Source of the DNA: Letharia columbiana
Lineage: Eukaryota > Ascomycota > Lecanoromycetes > Lecanorales > Parmeliaceae
Direction: 5' to 3'
NCBI RefSeq assembly: GCF_014066305.1
Contig: NW_023501037.1
Span: 620,001-684,000 of the forward strand
Length of the DNA stretch: 64,000 nucleotides
Translations under genes and position numbers: made by a program
In this document: positions 1-13,912 of the stretch, one piece after another
How positions within the stretch are numbered: position 1 is the first letter of the stretch
How the letters are laid out: the number at the start of each line of letters is the position of its first letter
Notes under the pieces: generated by a model
Database searches by the model: none
What the model saw: the letters and a program-made list of their open reading frames with translations, nothing else
Told to the model about the DNA's origin: nothing

Positions 1-1708
1 CGTCGCTTCGCAGAATGGTGTTATCACGATCTTCGATACAGCCTTGATTCACGATGATATGGATGCTGAGGAAGCGGTAATCGATGTACTCAGGTCTTCT
101 CGACCTTCAATGTCCCCTATCCACACAGGGGCTGTCCGATCAATGAGCTTCTCCCCAGGCCCATGGGATCTCTTAGCCTGGTAAATTGCGTTTTTCTAGC
201 AATGTTTCAGTATCCTAATACATTTTCAGTTGCAAGACTTGTTCAGGGCTGCATTACTCCACGGACCTTCTTCACGACATGAAATCGATCCTACAAGAGA
301 TATGCTAACTTCGAAATGATGTAGGGTAAGCACAATTCTGAAGGAGTTTTCTTCGATCTTGTACCGCAATCTCAGTCACAAGGCGTGGCGGGGGGTCGAG
401 AGTTGATCAATATTCCCACTTTCTTCCCCAATTCGACTAACGAGCCAGACTCTACGTTGATAGTGAAAGCTAATATTAAATAAACACAGTCCGAAGATCA
501 AGGCCATGTATGCGTGGTAGATTTGCGCAACGCATTCCAATCGAGGCAAACTATCGACCTACACACCGACTCCCCAGGTCTCATTAGAGCGGAAATAGAA
601 GAGTACGACACTACATCAGAGCAGCGGCAACTAGAGATCGAACGCAGGTTTGTGGAAAGGCACAGGGAGGCCTTGGAAGCACAAGATCAGCTCGCTGCTG
701 TAATACGTACGGCGAACAACGTGGAGCTTGGCGCTGAGCGAAGAAGAATTGAACGTGACGCTGCAGCAGCACAAGCATCGCGTGAGCGGCAATTGATTGA
801 CTCCATTGGCCTGCGACGTCTACAAGAAAGTAATTCCGTTTCTTCTGGCAACCTTCCAACCGCTCCTATTAGAGTGAACTACAACCCATCGTCTACCGGA
901 CGGACAGAATCTCGTGAATGGAGTGGCATCCCCTCTCCTTCATCTAATCCTCAAACTCGTTCATCAGCGAGCATCCATGATTTCATACGCCAACGGGAGA
1001 GAACTCGCTTGAATGACCGCTCATATCAACCGCGCCGCCGCAGTTCAGTCGTCATGTCCAACTCGAACTCGAGTTCTAATACCTCATCACCTCACACTTC
1101 GAGCCTTACACCTGATACGGCCACTCCAACCCTCTCTGCTTCCCCTTCGCGCCTTTCTGCTAGCACAAGCGACGCAATCGCCACCAATACCCCCTTCAAT
1201 CCCACGGATCCTTGGCAAACCATCACTGATGCGATGTCGTCTGCCGACATCCCGCCTGATACACTGCGCAGCCTGCAATCAAGAAATCTGGAACGTCGTG
1301 TGCAAGCTACAGCGGTACAGCAAGCTACCCTTGACCGTCCAAACGAGCTCATGATGGTCGAACATGCAGATGCGTTGGAGGCACGCGGTAATCGTGCCAG
1401 AGATAATGTGCGATCGTTGAGGCAGATGAGAGCAGCCCACAGCAGAGCTGACGTCGTGTATGATGAGATCGATCGGGAGTTGCTGTTGAGAAGGTATCAG
1501 AGAAGTCCTAGGCGGGAAGCGGGCCTCATCACCATGGGGATCGGATGGAGCGAAGACGGCCGCAATTTGTAATTCCCGCTTTATTTCTTCTCAAATGGGG
1601 GCTCTATTGACTGTGCACCTTAGGTTTGTCGCGACCGAGGAGGGAATCTTGGAGTACAACGTCAACATCGAAGGGAGGAAAACGTTCCCTGGTGCCTCAT
1701 TCTTGTGA
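1..1708 (+). CDS. DUF2415/WD40-like conserved protein, 5' end missing
   Basis: The gene enters the window already open (frame begins at base 2). Exons read as <1..180, a single base at 325, 490..1568 and 1624..1708. The first exon encodes WD-repeat-like residues (GVITIFDTA, then a SFSPGPWDLLAW block that resembles the DUF2415 region of fungal WD40 proteins). The next exon starts with SEDQGHVCVVDLRN, a typical WD strand. The middle is low-complexity and charged (about residues 130-270, Ser/Thr/Pro/Arg-rich). The last exon closes with GWSEDGRNLFVATEEG, another beta-propeller-like strand, and stops at 1708. The last intron (1569..1623) is clear: the open frame runs into a stop at 1572, but splicing gives a good conserved-looking C-terminus. 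The junction between 180 and 490 is abnormal: one intron cannot keep the frame, but two introns with a one-base exon (G, 325) do. Function is unknown; the family assignment is from memory of the motif. Confidence 0.75.
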
Positions 1709-1924
1709 CTCTAATGGTAGGACTTGACCTTTCATGTTAATCGTACATGCGTTTTTGGCATGGATTTTAGCAATAGCCTCGCTTGGCCGCGCAAATGCGT
1801 AACTGTAGCATGGCGTTGAAAGCGAATGACGACCTAGACTTAGATGTATGTTCCTAGGAAATCCACTAGGATCTACATGAACAGCACATTGGCCGCATTT
1901 CCCGATGCTGCAAAATCGTCGTCC

Positions 1925-3637
1925 CTAGGCCTTCACAATCCAGCCCGAGTGCACAAAGAAATCGAAAAGCTTTACGCATTTCGAAGAATCAATCTGTTCT
2001 CACACCATCAGTCATAAGCATCTTGAGCCAAAGCCAAATGACTTCAAAAACTCGACGTACCTTACACAGCTCCCTAACTGTCTTCCTCTTTAACGCACCT
2101 CCATTCTTCATGGCTTCCCGCAAGACCGTTTCTTTAATGACTAAATATGGCTTTGGCATCAATCGCACGACGGAACACAGCTCTGCTTCCTCATTGGTTA
2201 ACAGATGCAGGTCCGTCGCATTTTCGCTGGTTAATTTTAGGGGGGCGGTGCCATTCAATGGCGGTACAGAATAGCGAGTTTTCTTTTCATGCTGTGGAGG
2301 AGGAATATTGGCCGTATTTGATGTGCCATTCGTGAGGGGCCCTTTCGGATGGACGCCATTTGTTGTAGCTGTTGTCGATGGAGGTGGCACAGGGTTTGGA
2401 GGTATCGGCTTCAGGCGCTCGGGCAGTTCCGGCGCCGTAAGTTCAAGGGTTACAGCAGCCTTGACGTTCGATTCTTTTTCACTCTTCTTCTCCGGACGCA
2501 CGCCTGCTTGGCGGTCGAACGCTCCTGTAGGAGCTGGACGTGCAGCGCGCGCTTGTTTCTCTTGCTCATACTTTTCACCCGTTTTGAGGTCGCCAATGCG
2601 CATTTGGCGCCAATCCTGTAGCTGGGCGATAGCTTGACGGAGGTTATGTTCGAACTCGAGGTGCGATGTGAAAGCCTCGAAGTCGGCGTGATTCATTATT
2701 CGCGCAAAAGGCTTGGCTTTGTTAGCAAGCGTTATTTCTTCTTTTGTCTTCTTTTTGTCAAGCGCGACGCTCTTCTTGTATTCCAACAAATTGTGTTCGA
2801 ATATCACCTTTTTCCGGTCGGCTCGCGAAGTCAGACGTGCATTGTATATGTCCATTACTACCATTTTCAATTCCATTTCTGGCTCGACTTCGCCGTTCCG
2901 CGGGTTCAGGCCGTCACCGGGATCAAATTGCATATGCTGAACTGCTTCTTCGGCTTCGTTGGCAAATTCCGTCTCGAACTCGAGGCGGCCAGGCATGTAC
3001 CCAGCGACTTCGTGGCATGCTGGGACGCTTGCCGTAGGTTTCTGCTTAGGTGTCGCTGGTGGGGCTGATCTGGCTTCCTCTCTTCGTTCTTCTATCCGCC
3101 GCTTCTTGCGTGCTTGGAACATCTCCCGCGGTACCTCCTCTGACAAATGCTTATCGCCGGGATCCGCATTCTCTGGTAATGGAAATTTTGAACTATCGAC
3201 ATAGGTCTTGATATAGTGGTCGCGGACTTCGTCCTTTGTCCGATAGCCCCCAATGTGGTCGGCTATATCAGCCCAGGAGCCAAGTCCGTATACCTCTGCT
3301 CCTTCCAAGAGGCAAAGCTCTTCATCCGCTCCCCAGTCTTTGTCGTAGATTGGGATTGAATGCTGTTCGATCACCAGGAATTCATGGGTCGCAGGATCAT
3401 GATCGCGTGACTTCGATCCATCCTTGAAGCATTGCACACATAAATCGTAGTCGGTGCAGACGTGGCAGCGTATGCGAACCTAAAATGAACTTAGTGTTGT
3501 GGCGCTAAGGCTGAGGCACAAAGATCAGAAGAGGAAAAGCCTACAGTGGCAGTGATATCGGCGGAGCATATATCACAGATATACTTGAGTCCACCCTCGG
3601 TCCCACGCGATATGGTCTTCTTCCTTATCACCCCCAT
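1925..3637 (-). CDS. ada2: Transcriptional adaptor Ada2 (SAGA/ADA coactivator)
   Basis: Three exons on the minus strand: 3545..3637, 2061..3479, 1925..1993; about 526 residues, close to the usual fungal Ada2 length. The N-terminus MGVIRKK leads into a ZZ zinc finger (CDIC at about residue 21, then CHVC and YDLCVQCF) split by intron 1. A SANT/Myb domain follows (about residues 78-125), then a long charged middle. The C-terminal SWIRM domain has its last helix in exon 3 ([10 protein letters not shown]). Without the last splice the frame reads an unrelated tail, so the 67-bp intron 1994..2060 is certain. In the family, Ada2 binds Gcn5 and stimulates histone H3 acetylation within SAGA in the nucleus. 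It is divergent from the Sch9 kinase gene with an 828-bp shared upstream region. Confidence 0.96.
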
Positions 3638-4465
3638 CGCGCACTTCCGGGAATTTGTCCTGCTTTGATACTACTATACACACACTGTCAGACAAAGCCA
3701 CGCTGTGCACGCGCCGGCGTTTCTTACATCAAGTCCAATCATGAGCCTGAAGTTAATCAAATGGTTACTTGTGTATGAAAGCAGTCCGCTAAGAATGCTT
3801 TAGACGGGAGAGTTCTCTTCTTGGTATCGGTACGCTCGATCTCGGAATCCGTACCGCTTCAGTTGTCACTTTCGGTGGTAGCGGCCCTGATTGCTAAGCT
3901 CTAAGCCGCTGGGTGCATTCGAGCACAATGTCTTGGATTGAGGATCTGCAGGCAGGAATAGTCATTTGGTGGTATTCTGGAAGATTTTAGAGAGATTGAA
4001 AGAAGAGGTTGATAGACTTTGAACAGCCTGCGATGTTCATCTTATCTACAAGTATGCTGCATCTCTAGAGCATGCATTGAGGTTGAAAGACGGCATGAGC
4101 CGCCACTAGCCTTGAGCGGACCAGCGTTTACGTAGAGTAGGTAATCTTAAGCGAGCCTCCGCAATGTTTTGGAGAGCGTTTGTAACTTGTACCCTCGTAC
4201 CCTTTACTCTCTTGAACAATACCCTTGAACACTTGCTCACCATGGCCCAGAGCAGGGTTGAATGCCTTCATCGTTGATACCCCGCACCCTCTTTACCTGT
4301 CTTGCCATCTTTTAACTGTGGTGGTTCGCTTATCTACTAAAGAGACCGTGACGGCCTTTCTCCCCAACTAGCAACGATACGACCCTTCGCCATCCTACCG
4401 CTCCACCGCTATCATCTCAACCCCTCTTCCTCTAGCCCGCAACAAAGACTTCCCAAACCAACAGC
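3638..4465. promoter_or_regulatory. Shared upstream region of ada2 and sch9
   Basis: An 828-bp stretch between two divergent start codons, with no credible coding frame. It must hold both promoters and 5' leaders. The sch9-proximal 150 bp is pyrimidine-rich (CCTCTTCCTCT-like runs), as is common for fungal leaders. I see no recognisable operator. Confidence 0.55.
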
Positions 4466-6639
4466 ATGTCTTGGAACCTGACTAAGAGTGAGGTTTGTCG
4501 TACCATTCTACCAGCCAAGACTGACTTCCCGTAGAATTCAAGGAGACCCACCTGGGTCCTCTGAAGAATTCCCTTGGAGGCCGGTCGACCTCTACTTCGA
4601 CAATCAAAGCAGACTCAGTCGAGCCCATGGAAGAGAAGCTGAGTACCAGCAGCAGCAATGATCTTGGTAAATGTTACGTTCTTCATGTTTTTACCAGTGC
4701 TCACTGTCGCTAGCTGCGTCTGAAGCTATGATTTCTCCACCTCAAGCGCCACTTAAACCTGGTATCCTTGTTGTAACTCTTCATGAAGGCAAAGACTTCT
4801 CACTGCCTCCTCATTACCAACAACAGTACAATCCACAATATCAGAACTCGGCATCAAATGGCTTCTCCGTGGCTGGATCGATGCGTGGCGATTCTTCAAT
4901 GTCACGTACTCCTGGTGGAATAGCTGGATCCTACGCTCAAAATGCTCGTCCCGCCTCGGGCGGAGGTATCAACGCCGCCCCTACCATTCATGGTCGCTAC
5001 TCCTCGCGGTACCTTCCGTACGCCCTCCTCGATTTTGACAAGGTCCAAGTTTTTGTGGATGCTGTATCTGGAAGTCCACAGAATCCATATTGGCCTGGCG
5101 AAAATACCTCCTACAAATTTGATGTCTCTCGTGCTACAGAATTAACGGCGCAAATATACCTTCGAAACCCTAACGCAAGAACGGGCGCAGGGAGGAGCGA
5201 AGATATTTTCTTGGGCATAGTTCGTGTCAATCCACGGTTCGAGGAGGTCAAGCAATACGTAGAGGATCCCAAAGCTAGTAAGAAAGATCGGGAGCGAGGA
5301 ATGGCTGCATTCACTCAGCAGGAGCGACAAATGGGACAAGTGGGTAGTGAATGGCTGGATGTTGCTTTCGGAACGGGGTCGCTGAAGATTGGTGTTGTAT
5401 TCGTCGAGAATCGGCATAGAACTTTGACGATCGAAGACTTTGAGCTCTTGAAGGTCGTTGGGAAGGGTAGCTTTGGCAAAGTGATGCAAGTCCGGTACGT
5501 GCAAACAATGCTTAAAGTGAGCTCGAAGGAATTTGCGCTAATACAGCAATAGGAAAAATGATACCCATCGAATCTATGCTCTCAAAACGATCCGCAAGGC
5601 CCACATTATCTCCAGATCCGAGGTTGCGCACACGCTTGCTGAGCGGTCAGTCTTGGCCCAGATTAACAATCCGTTCATTGTTCCCCTCAAGTTTTCATTC
5701 CAATCCCCTGAAAAGCTCTACCTTGTGTTGGCCTTCGTCAATGGTGGTGAGCTTTTCCATCACCTGCAGCGCGAGCAGCGCTTCGATGTCAATAGAGCAA
5801 GGTTCTATACCGCTGAACTCCTTTGCGCCTTGGAATGTCTACACGGTTTCAACGTTGTCTACCGGGATCTTAAACCAGAAAATATTCTCCTCGACTATTC
5901 TGGACACATCGCTTTATGCGATTTCGGACTATGCAAGATGGACATGAAGGACGAGGATCGAACGAACAGTAGATTTCCAGTACCCAAACATCCGCAAGAA
6001 CATATTGCTAATTCGCGTGGCAGCTTTCTGCGGTACTCCTGAGTACCTTGCGCCAGAACTACTCCTCGGTCAAGGTTACGACAAATCGGTGGATTGGTGG
6101 ACCCTGGGTGTGCTCCTCTATGAAATGTTGACAGGCCTACCTCCATACTACGATGAGAACACCAACGAGATGTATCGAAAGATACTATCGGAACCTCTTC
6201 ACTTCCCAGGACCGGAGATTGTGCCGTTGCCGGCAAAGGACCTTTTGATGCAGCTTCTCGATCGTAGGCCAGAGCAAAGGCTTGGGGCCAAGGGCCCGTC
6301 TGAGATCAAAGCTCACCCATTCTTCAATGCTATCGATTGGAGGAAGTTATTGCAGCGAAGATACGATCCTACGTTCAAGCCCAATGTGGTAGGTGCCCCA
6401 TTGCCCTTGCTCGTCTTGGCCAAAAAAACTGATTATCATAGACCGATGCGCTTGACACGGCGAACTTTGACCGGGAATTCACCCAAGAGGCGCCCACCGA
6501 CTCTTACGTCGAGGGACCGATACTCTCGCAAACCATGCAACAGCAATTCACAGGCTGGTCCTACAATCGTCCTGTCGCTGGTCTCGGAGATGCTGGTGGC
6601 AGTGTAAAGGATCCATCGTTTGGGAGCGTTACCGGCTGA
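4466..6639 (+). CDS. sch9: AGC-family protein kinase Sch9/SchA (TORC1 effector, S6K-like)
   Basis: Six exons: 4466..4487, 4535..4666, 4714..5494, 5553..5968, 6024..6388, 6442..6639; 637 residues. The start MSWNLTK followed by KETHLGPLK is the typical Sch9 N-terminus. A C2 domain spans about residues 60-270 (PGILVVTLHEGKDF, then YLPYALLDFDKVQVFVDAV). The kinase domain starts near residue 293: glycine loop GKGSFGKV, catalytic loop YRDLKPEN, DFG as CDFGLCK, activation loop FCGTPEYLAPE, and VDWWTLGVLLYEML. The AGC tail ends in the hydrophobic motif FTGWSYNR, the site that TORC1 phosphorylates in the yeast homologue. The family couples nutrient signals to ribosome production, growth and stress responses. 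No catalytic residue is missing. Confidence 0.97.
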
Positions 6640-7430
6640 GAGGGTATAGAAAGGAATGAAAAGGAGAGACAAGCATGAAAGCATCTGATCAGGCGTAGAA
6701 GAGAGCGTGTCCTTCCAGAAGCTGGGCTTACTTGATAAAGGGGCATGTGATAGGCAGAGACCCACACACATACTCAACCATTGTCGCCGAGCAAAGCAAT
6801 GCGAACAAAAAATCCAAATGTACCGTGCCAAGCCACCATGCATCATCCCTGAGGGTGGCACTACGACTAGGTGACCGTTGGGTAGAGCGTAGCATGCTAA
6901 AAGTGAGCAGTGTAGTATTGTCCTCGCTGTGCATTTTGCCAAGTACTTTAGGTGAGCTAATTCTGCTGGAAATCTTGGTTGAACGAATAGGAATTACACG
7001 ACCGCTGGATTGACCCAAACAACTCGGCCTACAGCCTTAATTCAGGCGGTCAATATCGAAATATATGCAAAAACGTGCAAGCCAACGTCTTTCGTCTTTC
7101 ACGCCTTTGATCATAAAATTAACTTCTTGGTGGCTGAGGAATTATGCAGAAATGGCTGTCTAGGTACTCAAAAGTTGGGTCACTCTAAATTCACCGAGGC
7201 TACCAATAGGTCAAGCTTGCTAATTACCCTACTTAAGGTGGGAGCTTTTAGTGATGGTGGGGCACTTCTTTCTCAATTTTGGGCAACTCATTTCCAGCTT
7301 CACAAGAAAAACACTCGCCTCTATATCCTCCACCACTTCATAATTGCTTCGATCTCTTCATAAGGACTAGCCCCCATCCTCTCTATCTACCAGACGCGTT
7401 CACAAACCTCATTCCGACAGTACCGCGGCA
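6640..7430. other. Intergenic region between sch9 and pgi1
   Basis: 791 bp holding the sch9 3' end and the pgi1 promoter. No ORF here resembles a protein. The 100 bp before pgi1 is C/T-rich, as expected for a strongly expressed fungal gene leader. Nothing else seen. Confidence 0.5.
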
Positions 7431-9194
<1,764 letters not shown>

Positions 9195-9537
9195 AAGGTT
9201 GTTGCGAGCGTGCCTGAACAAGAAACCATCAAAGGGAAACGGAAAAACGTGCATAGCTGGCTCACGAACATAAAAAAGTAGATGAGATCTCAATAAAATT
9301 GCTATGAATATGATGTTCTGTGAGCGTCTGTCCGGCCTCCTCGAATGACCGTATGATTCTTGGGGGGTGGTGGGGGCCTTTGGAGCCGGCTAGGGTCCCT
9401 CGGGTCGATCGACCCGCCAAAACATGCACCCCGTAGACCCAGGAACGAACAACAGTTCGGTGCAGTATGAGTGCGCCAATACTTCTTTTCCGCTTCTCCT
9501 TGAAATGAGTCGGTAAAAAGTCCAGCTCGCCTTTGGT
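9195..9537. other. Intergenic region downstream of pgi1
   Basis: 343 bp between two genes on the same strand. It has a G-rich run near 9360 and a short perfect palindrome, GGTCGATCGACC (9404-9415). No coding signal. Confidence 0.4.
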
Positions 9538-10664
9538 ATGGCGGTCCTTAGCTCTCGCAGCACATGGCTAGTCTGCTCTACCCTTCTGTCCTTTTTCTCT
9601 TCTCTTCCGAAGGCTGGCAGCCCAGCCAAAGCTGAACAAAAGGCCAGCTATGCGCCTGGGGATGCAATACCTGTTAGCTGTTTAAACAGGACGGTGTGAG
9701 TATTCTATCCTCCGGTTCAAGAGCGGCACGATTTTACATGGAAGGCAAAGAAACACTGGGACGAATGGCTAACTGTTGTGTCTTGTGCGCAGTGACACTG
9801 GAGAACATGTAAGCAAGCAGAGACCGTCGACATTCAAGCCTCGCCTGGCCATGCCTGCTCGGAGTACTATCCAAGCACTGACTTTGTCAGATCACAGATG
9901 ATCAGGGCCAGCTTCAGTATATTTCTTTCATGACGTGCAATGAGACGGGGCGACCTCTCGAGCTTTACTTTGGCGTTGAGAAAGGCATGCCAGTGTCTTA
10001 TTTCGAGTGTGCACATCTTTTGCTGACTATCTCAGACATTAATTGCACCCTCGAGTCCATTGACGATCCCCTCTTCCACCTCCTCGAATTCTACATCCAC
10101 AATGATGCCCCTTTGACCTGTCGCATTCCCACCCATCCCCTGACCTCCACCCAAATATCTTCACCCTCAACCACTTCTCCCACAACAGACGACTTCATAC
10201 CTCTCATATTTGCTCTCTCCGGCGCTCTTCAGCTTTCACACCTACACATATCGCCAAAATTGAACGTGCTGCTGCACACGAGCCCTGAATTAGCGACTCA
10301 GGATGCAGATTTATTAGCCGCGACGGCATACTCTTCGCCTTCACTGTCCTCCGCATCTACGAGGATAGTGATTGGCGATCCGCTTGCCCTCCAACTTTCA
10401 GTGCATTGGTACACTAGTCCAACTCTACCGCCATCAACAACGGGGAAAGCTGGTCTAGGAGGCCATGTACATCTTAGCACGGTGGTGTATTGTCTTTTAA
10501 GCGGGGGTGTGGGCGTGGCGGCGAGTTTGGCTTATTTCAGAGGGGTGGAGTTGCCGAGAAGGATCAAAAGGTATGGAAAGGACAGAACAGGAGGGGAGAG
10601 GGGTGGTGGCTACGCATTTCCTGGATCTGGAATGAACGGTTATGGGACGGGGAAGAGGGATTGA
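9538..10664 (+). CDS. Secreted/ER type I membrane protein of unknown function
   Basis: Exons: 9538..9695, a 16-base microexon 9793..9808, and 9891..10664 (possibly split again, see below). The N-terminus has a signal-peptide-like hydrophobic stretch (about residues 10-22). Next come a luminal domain with several Cys (VSCLNRTVDTGEH, FMTCNETGRP, INCTLES, PLTCRIP) and one C-terminal membrane segment (HLSTVVYCLLSGGVGVAASLAY) followed by a basic tail RRIKRY. N-glycosylation sequons are present (LNRT, CNET, INCT). A 51-bp in-frame stretch 9985..10035 starts with GC, has a GCTGAC branch motif and ends in CAG, so it may be a GC-AG intron; removing it gives VEKDINCTLE instead of a 17-residue insertion. 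I recognise the layout as widespread in Pezizomycotina but cannot name a function. Confidence 0.75.
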
Positions 10665-11544
10665 TTGCTAATAGAAAAAGTAGTCCGCCGTTTCGTGGGC
10701 TTTTGTGAGTGTATATACCCCTGCCCTTGTTTCTAGTCAGAATCTGTGCACCAAAAGATTCAAAGCACATCCCCTCTGTACCTCCATTCATTGGCTCGCT
10801 TCAGATACGAGTTTCGGCGGTGCATATTGGAGTGATGAACCCTTCATGTGGCTCATCAGCACTATTCCATTCCTGGCGGCTTGTACAATCCAGGGATAAT
10901 AGCCGAGTTACTCTGAGATTTACTTGCGTCGCGAAATGAAGGGCTGAAAAGCTTGCAAATCCAGAAATCGGTCATTTGGAGACCGCTCAGTCTGCGAAAG
11001 AATGCTATCATGTTCTAGTGAGCCTTGCACTCCACAGGCCAGGTTTTCTTCGAAGCTGTATCTGACATTCTGCCTTCTTGGGAGCAAGGTGACTTTGAAA
11101 GAGAAGTGAGTGAGACTATCGTTGAAAGATGGCTCCTTATGCTTCCCACACAGCCTTCCAATTTCAACAACCAACATCCTGCCGAGGGTCCTCGCTGCCT
11201 GATATGTGTCAACAACAACTTATGAAAGTAGGTCACATAGCTAGCTGTTCATTGGGGGGCTTCAAATCTCATGTTTCTCGTCAAACGCTTCTTTTCTTCT
11301 GCATCTCCGCATACAGGGACAGACTTTGCGATCAAGGCAATCACTGCTTTTAGCCGAACAATATAATCCAATCCGCTCCGGTCGGTTCGGTGTCAGCACG
11401 CGGATGAAGAAGAAGAACAAGGCTACAGGTCACGTGAGGCCATCAGCAGATGCACGTTTTGGCGACGGAGGCCTGCCCGTGGTATCAAGCAAGTATCGAT
11501 GGTTGCCGATCTTTCTTCTTGTTTGACAACACATCGCAAGAGCT
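10665..11544. other. Convergent intergenic region
   Basis: 880 bp between the 3' ends of two genes. ORFs here are short, overlap on both strands and show no family motif. Nothing else seen. Confidence 0.4.
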
Positions 11545-12733
11545 TCATCTCCTTCTTGCGAGCAACAGGCCGCTTCCCCACTCAACCTCAACCTCCTTCT
11601 CCATCCAGGCCTCGTCTTTCTGCCAGTCCGGTTCCGCAGACCTCATCTTGTCAAACATCTCGTCTACAACATCTCCTTCACCACCATCACGACGCTTCTT
11701 GGCCTGGAACTTCTCCTGCCAAGCACTGTACGCGCTCCATGTTCTAATGTAGTTCATACACTCTTCAAGCGCCATTCGCCTACTCAAGAACATGGTGCCT
11801 TCGCCAGTCTTTGGTCCACTCGTTCCGGGTTCGTACTCAACCCGGCGTACATCTTCAAACTCGTTTACCGGCGGTTCGATGTCCCGAAGTTTGTTTTCTA
11901 CCTTTGATCTGCCCGGTTGTGACCAGTATGGACCGAGCGATCGCTCATCGTTGCTATAAGCATACTCATTCAGGATTTTGGTCGCCTTCGGATAATCTAC
12001 AAAAACGTGATCTTTGTATCCCCAGAATGCTAGGGCTTTGGCAGTCAGTAATGCCTATTGGAGGAGGTATATCGAGCCTTGAAATAGGTATCGAGAGTAA
12101 ATACTCCCGAGACATGTTCTCAAGACTCAAGATTTGCTCCAAAAGGGGAAATATGGGCTCCGAAAATACGTACTACCACTCTTTCGTAATATTCTCCCCA
12201 TCTCAGGAAATAAGACCTTGGTATCGAACCAATGCGCCGCTTGGCCTGCCACAACGAGATCGACGCTTTCGCTTTTGAGGAATTTCAAGCTCTCCGCAGA
12301 CGAATTCTGAAAGGTGACATTCGGATAAAGTTCGTGCGGCGTCGAAGAAAGCGCTTGCTCGATCATCCCGTCCGATGGGTCAGTCCCAACAACCTGGGAA
12401 AATGTTTGGGAGAGGTAGCGAGCAACGACACCATGCCCACAGCCAAGGTCTATACAAGTTTCCCTGGGACTATGATGGTACGCCAAGACGGTATTGTAGA
12501 CTTGATGATTTCGGAGTCAGCATTACTCTTTCGGGAGGAATGCTGAATCGCGAGATTAAGAGACATAAGACTGCGTGATTGGGCGAAGTTGCCTCGGAAC
12601 TATCACGTACGGGATGGTGGGTAAGAAGGACGGTACACGGCATAGGAAGCGTGTGAGAAAGTAGATTTTCTACTGGGAAGTCAGCAGCTAGTAACGATGA
12701 GGGGAGTAGAGTTACGAACGCAAATTGCGCCAT
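11545..12733 (-). CDS. Class I SAM-dependent methyltransferase (trans-aconitate methyltransferase/Crg1-like)
   Basis: Four exons on the minus strand: 12720..12733, 12611..12672, 12174..12500, 11545..12035; 297 residues. The start exon is only 14 nt (MAQFA, codon split). The reading then gives KSTFSHASYAVYRPSYPP, the usual N-terminal block of this family. SAM-binding motif I is CIDLGCGHGVVARYL; the acidic residue ending strand 2 lies in VVGTDPSDGMIEQA; motif IV is VDLVVAGQAAHWFD. After intron 3 the frame resumes as SGTLAFWGYKDHVFVDYP, a family hallmark. Yeast relatives (Tmt1, Crg1) methylate trans-aconitate or small toxic compounds such as cantharidin. The substrate here is not predictable. 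It is divergent from the CoA-binding gene with only 160 bp between start codons. Confidence 0.86.
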
Positions 12734-12893
12734 GTTTACGTGGGAATGCAGTATTTCTGAAAACAGCTGATAACGATGTGATCATTTCGTGGCCTTTGAT
12801 ACCCGCTTGTAGCCGAGCGCCGCACTTTGGATCTACTGGACTTCTACAGAGGTACTCGATCCAAATCTCGCCGTCCTCGTTGCAGATTTGATC

Positions 12894-13473
12894 ATGGAGG
12901 CAGCAGCAAAAAGCTTTCTCTCGTCTAGCTATTTTGCCGTGGCAGGTCGGTCTATTGCCATCAGAAAAGATCGCAGTTTGACCCTCCTGGTGTAGGTGCA
13001 AGCCAATCTCCTCATAAATTCGGCTACCAGGGTATATTTCCCTTTCATCTGCTTTCTCCCACTTATACCAACGTTGCATCCCAGTATTGAAGTGGTACCA
13101 CGCCCGCGATTTACCCGTTCAACCCATTACTCCCTCACGTCCGAGTATAACCGTGTTGTCCACAACGTACTCCACGATCCCGTCGCCTTTAGCCCTGCCA
13201 TATCCAGTAGAAACCTCGCTTAGCATCATCACGCAGCCATCGGTCACTCTCCAAGTACTCCGAGAAGCAAAAGATGCCGGGGTGTCCTCGGTCTGGCTTC
13301 AACCGGGAAGTTTCGACGATGAGGGACTGGAGTATGCTAGGAGGGAATTCAAAGCCGGGGTTGGTGGGGATGGGGGGGTGGGTGGTGAAGGGTGGTGTGT
13401 GCTTGTGGACGGGGACCGGCTTTTACAGGCCGTGAGTGAAGAGAAGACGACGGAAGCTTTAGGGACCAAGTAA
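12894..13473 (+). CDS. CoA-binding (Rossmann) domain protein
   Basis: Three exons: 12894..12945, 12996..13031, 13085..13473; 158 residues. The splices restore FAVAGASQSPHKFGYQVLKWYHARDL, the nucleotide-binding N-terminus of the CoA_binding_2 family. Later family landmarks are LREAKDAGVSSVWLQPGS and the C-terminal EGWCVLVDGDRLL. A Gly-rich insertion (GVGGDGGVGGEG) sits just before the last strand. Members are small cytosolic proteins, some bind CoA, and the physiological role is generally unknown. The gene shares a 160-bp promoter region with the divergent methyltransferase gene, so the two may be co-expressed (inference). Confidence 0.85.
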
Positions 13474-13912
13474 AGAAGATGGATTTTACTTGAATATATG
13501 TTGAGCCAATCTCCCAATGTCTCAGGGCAATGTAGGTCGGGCGCCCTGCCAGAAAAAGCGGAAGTCTGCAGCGGTAAGACTCCTTCGAGTTTGAACAAGA
13601 TCAGCACTATCGACAAGCGTTATGATCCATGTGAAAATCTGTGTATACTGAGCCTGCGCATCAGGTGTTAAGTTCACTTGGCCGTATACCCACAAATGTG
13701 TAAACTTACGAGAGGCTAACACCCCAAGACTGTCACCCATTGTGTGACAGCCTGCCTGACTCGTCTACGTTTTCACCGTCTAAAGGCTTGTGAATTGTGA
13801 CCTCGTTTAGGATTACTCAATGGATATCAAAGGGAATGTGAGATCCAATCCCAACCCTTCTATGGAGAGCACACCAAACGCCGGCTCCTATGCAAGTCAT
13901 CCCACACCAATA
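13474..13912. other. Convergent intergenic region
   Basis: 439 bp. A 72-codon minus-strand frame (13522-13740) has no motif and no splice context that I trust. Otherwise empty. Confidence 0.4.

Noticed and set aside
1989..2060. C-terminal tail of ada2 as read without the last splice
   Set aside because: It replaces the conserved SWIRM end; splicing to 1925..1993 gives the expected [10 protein letters not shown] ending.
13522..13740. 72-codon minus-strand frame between the CoA-binding and LysM genes
   Set aside because: Low information, no family features; may only reflect local composition.
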